From the NCBI RefSeq assembly GCF_030733845.1, contig NZ_CP132311.1, positions 1,491,501 through 1,555,500 of the forward strand: a DNA stretch of 64,000 nucleotides. Reading direction: 5' to 3'. The notes under the pieces were generated by a model. That model made no database searches and had not been told where the DNA came from. It worked only from the letters and a program-made list of their open reading frames with translations. Shown here in pieces: positions 9,296 to 16,845 of this stretch. This DNA is from Shinella zoogloeoides. GTDB taxonomy: Bacteria > Pseudomonadota > Alphaproteobacteria > Rhizobiales > Rhizobiaceae. Made by a program: the position numbers and the translations under genes. How positions within the stretch are numbered: the first letter of the stretch is position 1; every line of letters begins with the position of its first letter.

Positions 9296-10108
9296 ATGAA
9301 CGCACCTGCCAAGACCGAAGATTTCGTTCCCGCCATTCCCGCCGGCGTTTTCGCCGAGACGGTGACGAGCGTGCAGCATTATACGGATCACCTGTTCCGC
9401 TTCCGCATGACGCGCCCGGAAAGCTTCCGCTTCCGCTCCGGCGAATTCGCGATGATCGGCCTGATGGTAGGCGAGAAGCCGGTTTACCGAGCCTATTCGA
9501 TCGCAAGCCCCGCCTGGGACGAAGAACTGGAATTTTTCTCGATCAAGGTGCCGGACGGCCCGCTGACCTCGCATCTCCAGCAGATCAAGCCGGGCGATAC
9601 CGTGCTGATGCGCAAGAAGCCGACCGGTACGCTCGTTCTCGACGCGCTGACGCCCGGCAAGCGGCTCTACATGTTCTCGACCGGCACCGGCATCGCGCCC
9701 TTCGCAAGCCTCATCCGCGATCCGGAAACCTACGAGAAGTTCGACGAAGTCATCCTGACGCACACCTGCCGCCAGGTCGCCGAGCTGAAATACGGCTTCG
9801 ACCTCATCGAGGAAATCCGCAACCACGAATTCCTGGCGGAAGTCGTCGGCAACAAGCTGCGCCACTATGCGACGGTGACCCGCGAGGACTATCCGTTCCA
9901 GGGCCGCATCACCGACCTCATTTCCAGCGGCAAGATGTTCGCCGACCTCGGCGTGCCGCATTTCGATCCGGCGATCGACCGCGGCATGATCTGCGGCTCT
10001 GCCGCGATGCTAAAGGAAACCAAGGCCCTGCTGGAACAGGCGGGCCTTACCGAGGGCGCCAACAACAAGCCCGGCGAGTTCGTCATCGAGCGCGCCTTTG
10101 TCGACTGA
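9296..10108 (+). CDS. fpr: Ferredoxin--NADP(+) reductase
   Basis: FAD flavoprotein that moves electrons between NADPH and ferredoxin or flavodoxin. The 270-residue sequence has the FAD-binding RAYSIASP motif (RxYS) near residue 64, the NADP-binding GTGIAPFASLIRDPE segment and the C-terminal ERAFVD ending seen in bacterial subclass I Fprs. The ATG at 9296 gives the normal N terminus; upstream in-frame sequence does not look coding. It has its own 212-base upstream region and a strong terminator downstream. It may feed sulfite reductase or oxidative-stress defence. Confidence 0.94.
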   Translation: MNAPAKTEDFVPAIPAGVFAETVTSVQHYTDHLFRFRMTRPESFRFRSGEFAMIGLMVGEKPVYRAYSIASPAWDEELEFFSIKVPDGPLTSHLQQIKPGDTVLMRKKPTGTLVLDALTPGKRLYMFSTGTGIAPFASLIRDPETYEKFDEVILTHTCRQVAELKYGFDLIEEIRNHEFLAEVVGNKLRHYATVTREDYPFQGRITDLISSGKMFADLGVPHFDPAIDRGMICGSAAMLKETKALLEQAGLTEGANNKPGEFVIERAFVD

Positions 10109-10131
10109 GGCGTTCGGCATCAATGCGAAAG

Positions 10132-10155
10132 GGCGGCCCTCGGGTCGCCTTTTTT
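10132..10155 (+). terminator. Rho-independent terminator after fpr
   Basis: A GGCGGCC/GGTCGCC stem (seven pairs, one G-U) around a CTCG loop at 10132-10149 is followed by six T. It lies 23 bases after the fpr stop. Read on the other strand it could also end the convergent GntR gene, though with a poorer U tract. Confidence 0.85.
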
Positions 10156-10159
10156 GTTT

Positions 10160-10780
10160 TCAGTTCGACAGGTAATCGAGCAGGTCCGTCATGGCGGCGG
10201 CAGCGGCCGCTCCGTCGGCGTTGCGGATCGCGCGTATGACCTTCACATGGAGGTCCACCGAACGGTCCATATGCCGGTTGTCGGCGCGGGCGAACCAGAG
10301 CCGGCGCGCATGGGTCTGCAAGGGGGCGAGGGCGGCCGTCAGGAAACGGTTGGGGCAGGCTTCCTCGATGATCTCGTCGAAGGCCTTGTCGGCGGCGAGG
10401 AACCCTTCCATGTCGGAGCGGATCGAACAGGCGGTCATCGTCTGCGCGCAGGCGACCAGCCGCTCCCTGTGCTCGTCTCCGGCATGGCGCGCGACGAGGT
10501 CTGCGGCGAGCGGTTCGAGCTGCCGACGCGTCGCCATGACCTCGGCATGATCTTCCGGCCGGATCGCCGAAATCTGCAGGCCGGCGCGCGGACGCACGGC
10601 GATCAGTCCCTGCCATTCCAGCTTCTGGATCGCCTCGCGCACCGGCGTGCGGCCGTGACCCGCTAGATCGATGAGCTGCTTTTCCGTGACGAGCGAACCC
10701 GGCTTCAGCCGGAGCGTCACGATCAATCCTTCGAGGGCGAGATAGGCGAGGTGAGCTTGCGACGCCGCGGTTTCCGTCAT
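10160..10780 (-). CDS. GntR-family transcriptional regulator (FCD ligand domain)
   Basis: A 206-residue regulator with an N-terminal GntR winged helix (LAYLALEGLIVTLRLKPGSLVTEKQLIDL, TPVREAIQKLEWQGLI) and an all-helical FCD domain (residues about 75-200) that typically binds a metal ion and a carboxylate. Two copies of a CTGRTATAYCAG-like dyad lie 14 and 60 bases upstream of its start, suggesting autoregulation and possibly control of the divergent ferric-reductase-like gene. The ligand is unknown. It converges with fpr at a shared terminator. Confidence 0.9.
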   Translation of the reverse strand: MTETAASQAHLAYLALEGLIVTLRLKPGSLVTEKQLIDLAGHGRTPVREAIQKLEWQGLIAVRPRAGLQISAIRPEDHAEVMATRRQLEPLAADLVARHAGDEHRERLVACAQTMTACSIRSDMEGFLAADKAFDEIIEEACPNRFLTAALAPLQTHARRLWFARADNRHMDRSVDLHVKVIRAIRNADGAAAAAAMTDLLDYLSN

Positions 10781-10793
10781 TCCAAGTGTCCAG

Positions 10794-10851
10794 CTGATAT
10801 ATCACATGGTGGCATGTCGCAAATCGGATGACAAGCTGGCTGGTATATCAG
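10794..10851. promoter_or_regulatory. Pair of dyad operators, probable GntR sites
   Basis: CTGATATATCAC (10794-10805) and CTGGTATATCAG (10840-10851) share the near-palindrome CTGRTATATCAS. Their starts are 46 bases apart. They lie between the GntR gene and the divergent plus-strand gene. GntR/FCD regulators usually bind short TNGTNNNACNA-like dyads, so these are reasonable operators, but binding is inferred from position and symmetry only. Confidence 0.5.
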
Positions 10852-11126
10852 AGCGGTTGAGGGCGTCTTTCGTGGTGGGATTTGGCCGGAAAGGCAAAAC
10901 GGTCTGGATATAGTGCGCAGAGACGTTCAAACGGGGTGATGGCGAGGGACACGTACCGACCGAAAACGGGAGCCATCGCGAAATGATGCACGTATAAGCT
11001 GCTGCCTCCGCTGTTTCTATGTGCTTCGTTCCGTTGGCATATTAGGTGTCGGCAAGGGTTTTGGCGGTCTTGCACAAATGCACCCGAATAAAGCCGCAAG
11101 CCCGCCCGTCGATAGGAGGATTGCGG
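10852..11126. other. Intergenic stretch before the ferric-reductase-like gene
   Basis: The gap between the GntR and ferric-reductase-like genes (10781-11126) is 346 bases. Apart from the two dyads at its left end and an AGGAGGA ribosome site at 11114-11120, I see no small gene, stem-loop or repeat. It must hold the promoters of both divergent genes, but I could not place -35/-10 elements with confidence. Confidence 0.4.
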
Positions 11127-12458
11127 TTGACGAATGCCATGGGCCTTGCCAGCATGCCCTTCGTTCGAACCGTCCAGTTGCATTTGTGGGGGCATACGTT
11201 GACTGCGGGTTCTATCATCGCGACGATTCTGATTGTTTTTGCCGGCCTGCTGGCCGTGCCGGCCGTCAGCCATACCAATGCGGGCACGACCTTTTCGCTG
11301 ATGGCGTCTTCCATGGCCTTCGTCGCCATGGGGATAGCGCAGTTCATGGCCACGCGCCCGCCCTTCATCGAAAGGCTGTTCGGCGGCCTCGACCGCATCT
11401 ACCAGTTCCATCGCAAGATCGGCATCGCGGTGCTCTGTCTTATCCTGGTGCACTACTTCGTGGCACCGGACTTCCAGGGGCTTTCCGTGACGAGCGGCCT
11501 CAACGTTCTCGCCAAGACCGCCGGTGAATGGGCCTTCTACGGCTTCGTCTTCCTGCTGGTCCTCAGCCTCGTGAAGGTGATCCCCAAGACGCGCTTCCAG
11601 ATTCCCTATCAATACTGGCGCATCACGCATCGCTTCATCGGCCTGCTCTTCGTGCTCGTCGCCTTCCACCAGATGTTCATCAAGCGTCCCTATGACGGCA
11701 CGGCGTTCCTCGCTACCTATCTCAACCTCTTCGCGTTGGTCGGCATCGTCAGCTACGCCTACACGCAACTGCTGCCCTGGCTGCGCACGCGAAAATACGA
11801 GGTGGCGAATGTCGAGCGTCACGATGGCGCGACGATCATCACGGGAAGGCCGAAGGGCCGCAAGCTTAAGGCGCTGCCGGGGCAGTTCGGTTTCTTCCGG
11901 GTCGACAAGTCCGGCCTGCGCGAGCCGCATCCCTTCACCATCGCCGGCATCGAGGATGACGGCACGGTCCGCTTCGCCATCAAGCCGCTCGGCGACTACA
12001 CCAAGGCGCTACGTGAGGCGGTGGCGGTCGGCGACGGTTTGACGCTCGAAGGCGGCTACGGCCATTTCAATCACAAGCGCGGCGGCAAGAAGCAGATCTG
12101 GCTTGCCGGCGGCATCGGCGTCACGCCGTTCCTCGCGATGGCAAGCCGGCTGAAGGGCGACGAGGGGCAGGATATCCACATGGTCTACTGCGTGCGCGAC
12201 GGGGCCGAGGCGATCGGCCTCGATACGTTCCGCGCGCAGGCGGAAAAGCTCGAGAACTTCAACTTCGTGCTGCACAACTCGGCGACGGACGGCCGCTTCG
12301 ATGCGACGAAGCTGGTCTCCAGCACCAGCATGAACCCGGCGGAAGCCGACCTCTGGTTCTGCGGCCCGCCGCCCCTGCGGCTGGCCATAGAAAAGGGATT
12401 GAAGGAGCTCGGCAAGGCCCCGCGCCGCGTCGAGTTCGAGCGTTTCGAGTTTCGGTAG
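11127..12458 (+). CDS. Ferric-reductase-like membrane flavocytochrome (FRD / FAD / NAD domains)
   Basis: Integral membrane flavocytochrome of 443 residues, related to ferric reductases and NADPH oxidases. About six helices occupy residues 20-230. Candidate haem ligands sit in two helices: H95/H109 (HRKIGIAVLCLILVH) and H168/H181 (HRFIGLLFVLVAFH). A cytoplasmic FAD domain (HPFTIAG) and NAD(P) domain (LAGGIGVTPF; FCGPP near the C terminus) follow. The start chosen is TTG 11127, six bases after an AGGAGGA site; ATG 11139 is the alternative. It lies 99 bases upstream of the multihaem cytochrome gene on the same strand and may be its electron donor, which is inference. Confidence 0.85.
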   Translation: MTNAMGLASMPFVRTVQLHLWGHTLTAGSIIATILIVFAGLLAVPAVSHTNAGTTFSLMASSMAFVAMGIAQFMATRPPFIERLFGGLDRIYQFHRKIGIAVLCLILVHYFVAPDFQGLSVTSGLNVLAKTAGEWAFYGFVFLLVLSLVKVIPKTRFQIPYQYWRITHRFIGLLFVLVAFHQMFIKRPYDGTAFLATYLNLFALVGIVSYAYTQLLPWLRTRKYEVANVERHDGATIITGRPKGRKLKALPGQFGFFRVDKSGLREPHPFTIAGIEDDGTVRFAIKPLGDYTKALREAVAVGDGLTLEGGYGHFNHKRGGKKQIWLAGGIGVTPFLAMASRLKGDEGQDIHMVYCVRDGAEAIGLDTFRAQAEKLENFNFVLHNSATDGRFDATKLVSSTSMNPAEADLWFCGPPPLRLAIEKGLKELGKAPRRVEFERFEFR

Positions 12459-12557
12459 AGCATCCAGCAGCAGGACGAAGCGGTTTCGTCCTGAATTGTG
12501 TGAAAAGAGCGAATTTCCAGCCGGTGCGCCGGCCTCTTGGAGCGAAGGGAACAAGCC

Positions 12558-15500
12558 ATGCGCGTGTTCAACACATCACTTATCCGACCGGGCACGCGGC
12601 TCGCGGCAGCGCTTGGCTTGGCGCTGGCGGTCTTCTGTCCCGCCGGGGCTTTCGCCATCGACCAGTTCGCGCCGGATGCCTACGGCACCTACAAGGCGGA
12701 TGCGGAGAACGGCAAGGTCCTGTTCGGCGCTGCCGGCTGCGGCGCCTGCCATGGTTCCGGCGATAATACGGAACTGCTTTCGGGCGGCATGGAAATGCAG
12801 ACGGCGATCGGCAAGTTCTTCGCGCCGAACATTTCCGCCCATCCGAACGGCATCGGCGGCTGGTCCAATGCGGACTTCCTGAACGCCGTGATGGTCGGCC
12901 TCAAGAAGGACGGCGACAATCTCTACCCGGTCATGCCCTACACCTCCTACGGCGGCATGAAGCCGGAGGACGTGCTCGACATCAAGGCCTACATCGAGAC
13001 GCTGCCGCAGTCGGACGCCGCCTCGAAGGAGCACGAGATCGCTTTCCCCTTCAGCCGCCAGACGACGATCACGCTCTGGAAGCGCAGCCACTTCACCGTG
13101 CAGGCCTACCAGCCGCGTGAGGAAACGCAGATGGAGCGCGGCCGCTATCTCGTGGAAAATGTCGGCGGCTGCGGCGATTGCCACACGCCGCGCACCACGA
13201 CCTACGGTCTCGATCTCGCCCGCGCCTATGAAGGCGAGAAGGGCCTGACCGGCGCGGTCGCCCCCGATATCACCAAGGCGCGCATGAGCGGCCTTGCCTC
13301 GCATGAAGTGTTCACCAAGGGCCTCATCGAAGAGGGCAAAAAACTCTCCGGCTCGCCCCTGTCGGATCCGGTCATGCGCCGTTTCGCACAGGGCCTTTCG
13401 GCACTGTCCGACGAGGACAAGCAGGCGATGTACGCCTTCCTTGCCGACCGCGAGGTAAAGGTGACGCCGGTCGCCTCAAGCGCCACGCCCGTCTGCAGCG
13501 AGGCGACGGCCGAAACCGCGCTGGGCGCGGGCGGTGGCAACGCCGAGTTCGCCTCGGCGGCGGATGCCTTCATCGGCAAATATTGCCGCAACTGCCACGG
13601 TCCGGGCGAAAGCTCGCAAGGGTCCTTCCCCTCGGGCGACCTTGCCTCGATCGCGGCCAATGCTGCCTTCGTGACGCCGGGCGATGCCTCCAAGTCGCTG
13701 CTCTACACCAGCGTTACAAGCGGGCGCATGCCGCTCGGCAAGCGCCCCAGCGACGAGGAAGTGCAGAGCCTTGCCAACTGGATCAATTCGCTGAGCCAAT
13801 CCTCCATCCCGACCGCGGTCTCTGCGACGCAGACCCAGCGCGTTCGCCCGATGCTGAAATATCTCGACTTCGTGGAACTGGCGCTACGCGATATTTCCCA
13901 GGTCGACGAACACGACCAGCCGTTCATGCGCTACTTCAGCTATCGTGACCAGTACAACGGCATGATGAGCTGCGAAACGCATGAGACGTTCCTCAAGCGC
14001 ATGACGGTGCTGGCCGGCGGCTTCAAGAAGCTGCTGAACTCGCTGTCCTATGGTCCCGAACTCGTCCTGCCCGAGGAAGTGGAAGGCTCGGATGGCCTGC
14101 TCGTGCGCGTCGATCTGCGTGATCTCGAATGGAGCCAGGAAGACTACGACTTCCTGATCAATGAATATTTCTACGGCGTCGATCCGACGAGCGATGCGCA
14201 ACTGCATTCCCTCGCCAAGGCGACGCAGACGCAGCTTCCGATCATGCGCGTCGACTGGTTCATGAGCAACGGCGCCCGGCCGAAGGTCTACAACCGTCTC
14301 ATGAAGCTGCCGACCAACATCATCGAGCTGGAAAAGCGCTTCGGAGTGAATGTCGACGAGAACATCGAGCGCCGCCGCATCGTTCGTGCAGGCTTCGCCG
14401 ATGGCTCTTCGGGCGTTTCCGACCACAACCGCATGCTTGAGCGCCACGACATGCCCTTCGGCGGCTATTACTGGAAGTCCTACGACTTCGCCGGCGATGT
14501 CGGCCGCCAGTCGCTCAAGCGCTTCCCGGCAGGCCCTGACGGGGTTCGCCTGAAGGCCGGGCTCGAACCCTTCGAGCACGACGGCGGCGAAATGATCTTC
14601 TCGCTTCCGAACGGCATGCAGGGATACTACCTGTCGACGAACAAGGGCGACCAGCTCGATATCGGCCCGACGGCGATCGTCTCCTTCCGCAAGAGGCCGA
14701 TCGGCAAGGGCGTGGAGATCATCAACGCACGGTCCTGCTTCGACTGCCATTTCGACGGCATCCTGTCCAAGCGTGACCAGCTTCGCGAGCACATCGAGAC
14801 ATCGACGCTGTTCTCGAAGGACCAGCAGGACGAACTGCTTGCCGTCTACGTGCCGCAGGAAGAGCTCAACGAGGTCTACAAGCGCGATACTGACCGTTTC
14901 GTCGCCGCGCTCGATCGCCTCGGCATCACCGAACCGACGGCCGGCGGCGGCAAGACCAGCCTGAAGGCTCCCGGCGGCGCCGAGATCTTCACCTATTTCG
15001 CCGACAAGTATGAGGACGAGTTGAATTTCGAGCAGCTCGCTGCCGAATTCGACATGACGCCGGAAGAGTTCGCGTCGGACATCCGCCGCCTCACCGACGT
15101 CAATGCGCTGCGCATCGGCATCGACTGGGTCGCGACGCTCGAATCGGGTGCCACGATCCCGCGCGTCGAGGTCGAGGAGCAGTTCGCCTTCATGCTGCAG
15201 CCGCTGCTGCAACTCGAGCCGCTGAAGCGCGGCGTCAACCCGGAGGCCGTTGCCACCAACAACACCGGCTACACCCAGCCGGCCGTCGACAACACCGCCG
15301 GTCAGCAACCCGAGCAGAAGCAGGAGCCGGTTTACGACAAGCCGACGCAGACCGATACGGCCTATGTCGTGCCGGCCTACAAGCAGGACGACAAGGCGCA
15401 GGCCGACAAGGTGAAGCTTGCCCTGCACGTGCCGTCGACGAGCGCGAAGGTTGGGGACTATCTGAGCTTCGAACTCAGCACGAACCACGCCTGCGAGCTT

Positions 15501-15833
15501 CAGGTCGTCTATGTGGAGGATACCGGCAATGTCGAGATCATCCCTGATGTGATGATCGGCAGCACGACGCTCAATCCCGGTGAACGCCGCCTCATCCCGC
15601 AGCCGGGCACGGGCAACCTGACCTTCGATTCGCCGTCGCCCGGCGAGACGATGATCGCCTTCTGCAAGATCGGCGGTCTCGGCGACCAGAAGCTGACGGC
15701 CGAGAAGGCCAAGCAGCTGGTAGCCGGCTCGAAGCAGCCGACGACCCGCGGTCTTGCCGTCAACCTCGCCAAGCAGGCGGAGGCGGACAATGGCGCGGCC
15801 GGTCTCCAGATGGTGACCTTCGAGATCAAGTGA
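12558..15833 (+). CDS. Exported tetrahaem-type cytochrome c with DUF4384-like tail
   Basis: A 1,091-residue periplasmic protein with an N-terminal signal peptide (cleavage near residue 33, AGAFA). Four haem-attachment motifs are visible: CGACH 61-65, CGDCH 205-209, CRNCH 343-347 and CFDCH 727-731. The first three sit in ordinary class I cytochrome c domains. The fourth lies in a large middle domain (about 430-900) that I do not recognise. A Gln/Pro-rich linker (about 910-950) leads to a beta-rich C-terminal domain resembling DUF4384, also found in the caspase proteins downstream. ATG 12558 follows a GAAGGGA site. Redox partner and substrate are unknown; the layout suggests a redox sensor or electron donor for the OmpA/caspase proteins. 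Confidence 0.85.
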   Translation: MRVFNTSLIRPGTRLAAALGLALAVFCPAGAFAIDQFAPDAYGTYKADAENGKVLFGAAGCGACHGSGDNTELLSGGMEMQTAIGKFFAPNISAHPNGIGGWSNADFLNAVMVGLKKDGDNLYPVMPYTSYGGMKPEDVLDIKAYIETLPQSDAASKEHEIAFPFSRQTTITLWKRSHFTVQAYQPREETQMERGRYLVENVGGCGDCHTPRTTTYGLDLARAYEGEKGLTGAVAPDITKARMSGLASHEVFTKGLIEEGKKLSGSPLSDPVMRRFAQGLSALSDEDKQAMYAFLADREVKVTPVASSATPVCSEATAETALGAGGGNAEFASAADAFIGKYCRNCHGPGESSQGSFPSGDLASIAANAAFVTPGDASKSLLYTSVTSGRMPLGKRPSDEEVQSLANWINSLSQSSIPTAVSATQTQRVRPMLKYLDFVELALRDISQVDEHDQPFMRYFSYRDQYNGMMSCETHETFLKRMTVLAGGFKKLLNSLSYGPELVLPEEVEGSDGLLVRVDLRDLEWSQEDYDFLINEYFYGVDPTSDAQLHSLAKATQTQLPIMRVDWFMSNGARPKVYNRLMKLPTNIIELEKRFGVNVDENIERRRIVRAGFADGSSGVSDHNRMLERHDMPFGGYYWKSYDFAGDVGRQSLKRFPAGPDGVRLKAGLEPFEHDGGEMIFSLPNGMQGYYLSTNKGDQLDIGPTAIVSFRKRPIGKGVEIINARSCFDCHFDGILSKRDQLREHIETSTLFSKDQQDELLAVYVPQEELNEVYKRDTDRFVAALDRLGITEPTAGGGKTSLKAPGGAEIFTYFADKYEDELNFEQLAAEFDMTPEEFASDIRRLTDVNALRIGIDWVATLESGATIPRVEVEEQFAFMLQPLLQLEPLKRGVNPEAVATNNTGYTQPAVDNTAGQQPEQKQEPVYDKPTQTDTAYVVPAYKQDDKAQADKVKLALHVPSTSAKVGDYLSFELSTNHACELQVVYVEDTGNVEIIPDVMIGSTTLNPGERRLIPQPGTGNLTFDSPSPGETMIAFCKIGGLGDQKLTAEKAKQLVAGSKQPTTRGLAVNLAKQAEADNGAAGLQMVTFEIK

Positions 15834-15840
15834 TAACAAG

Positions 15841-15865
15841 GGCAGGGGCCTTCGGGCCCCTGTCC
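15841..15865 (+). terminator. Strong intercistronic hairpin after the cytochrome gene
   Basis: A 10-bp GC-rich stem closed by a TTCG tetraloop (arms 15841-15850 and 15855-15864) lies eight bases after the cytochrome stop and 36 bases before the OmpA gene. It lacks a run of T (ATTGATTTG follows). It is more likely a partial attenuator or an mRNA-stabilising element setting different levels of cytochrome and downstream proteins than a full terminator. Confidence 0.6.
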
Positions 15866-15900
15866 ATTGATTTGCAAGAAAATGGAGGGCTGGACCGACA

Positions 15901-16845
15901 ATGCTGATGCGATCCTTTGATATTATCCCAAGCGCAAAACCGCTCGGCAGCCTTGCGGGGATCGCTCTCGCATCGACAATCTTCGTCCTGGCCGGGGCCG
16001 CACCAGCCACTGCTGCCTGCGATGCCTTCACCGGCGTCATCGAGGCGTTCAATGCGGGCGACGAGCAGAAGGCACGCTCCATCGCCGAAACCGCTGGCAC
16101 GGCCAATTGCAGCGCCAACGAGCGCACGCTGGTCGGCCGCGTCGCCGCGCTCGCCACCTTCAACCGCATCGCGACCGCGGTCGGAAACGGCGAGAAGCTT
16201 TCCGATCACCAGCAGGATCTGGAAGCGCTTCAGAAACAATATGGCGGTCCCTGGCAGGTTTACGATGCGCTCGGCGATCTCGCCCGCGAGCGCAAGGACT
16301 ACGAACAGGCGGCCCGCCTTTACCAGCTCGCGCTGGAGGACGGCTCGAACGAGACGCTGACGCCCGACTGGATGGCGCCGGACGAGCAGTACATCCTTCG
16401 GCTCGACAAGCTCGCCGGCGAAATGCGCCTTGCCTCGCCGCGCCCGGTACAGCTCTCCATGCGCGGCGGCTGCAAGGTCTCTTTCCGCGGCGTGTCGATC
16501 AAAAAGAAATCGACGCCGGTGCGCTACGTCTTCGGCACCGCGGATTTCACGCCGGAGGGCGTGACGGCGGCAAAGGACCTCTCCGAATGCCTCAAGTCCG
16601 TCAAACCCGTCTCGATCACGCTGATCGGTCATACGGACCCGGTCGGCTCGGCGGATGCGAACTACAAGCTGTCGCTGGCGCGCGCCGAAACGCTGAAAAC
16701 CTATCTCGCCGGGGCCGGTTATGCCGGCACGATCGCCACCGTGGGCAAGGGCGAGGACGAGCCCTTCAAGCCGGACGATGCCAGCGCCTATGATACCGAG
16801 ATGCTGAACCAGCTTCATCGCCGGGTGGAAGTGGACGTGAAATGA
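15901..16845 (+). CDS. OmpA-family peptidoglycan-binding protein
   Basis: A 314-residue exported protein. A signal peptide (cleavage after ATAA, near residue 39) is followed by a Cys-containing helical region with a TPR-like stretch (VYDALGDLARERKDYEQAARLYQLAL). The C-terminal OmpA/MotB domain (about 205-314) contains ITLIGHTDPVGSADANYKLSLARAETLKTYL in the family pattern, with the Asp and Arg that contact diaminopimelate. It probably anchors the neighbouring exported proteins to the cell wall. Its stop overlaps the next start as ATGA at 16842-16845, indicating translational coupling to the first caspase gene. A GGAGGG site lies at 15884-15889. Confidence 0.87.
   Translation: MLMRSFDIIPSAKPLGSLAGIALASTIFVLAGAAPATAACDAFTGVIEAFNAGDEQKARSIAETAGTANCSANERTLVGRVAALATFNRIATAVGNGEKLSDHQQDLEALQKQYGGPWQVYDALGDLARERKDYEQAARLYQLALEDGSNETLTPDWMAPDEQYILRLDKLAGEMRLASPRPVQLSMRGGCKVSFRGVSIKKKSTPVRYVFGTADFTPEGVTAAKDLSECLKSVKPVSITLIGHTDPVGSADANYKLSLARAETLKTYLAGAGYAGTIATVGKGEDEPFKPDDASAYDTEMLNQLHRRVEVDVK

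Noticed and set aside
13884..16169. A 761-codon open frame on the minus strand opposite the cytochrome gene.
   Set aside because: It is antisense to a gene with a signal peptide and four haem motifs. It has an Arg/Leu/Asp-biased composition typical of shadow frames in GC-rich DNA, shows no motif and crosses gene borders.
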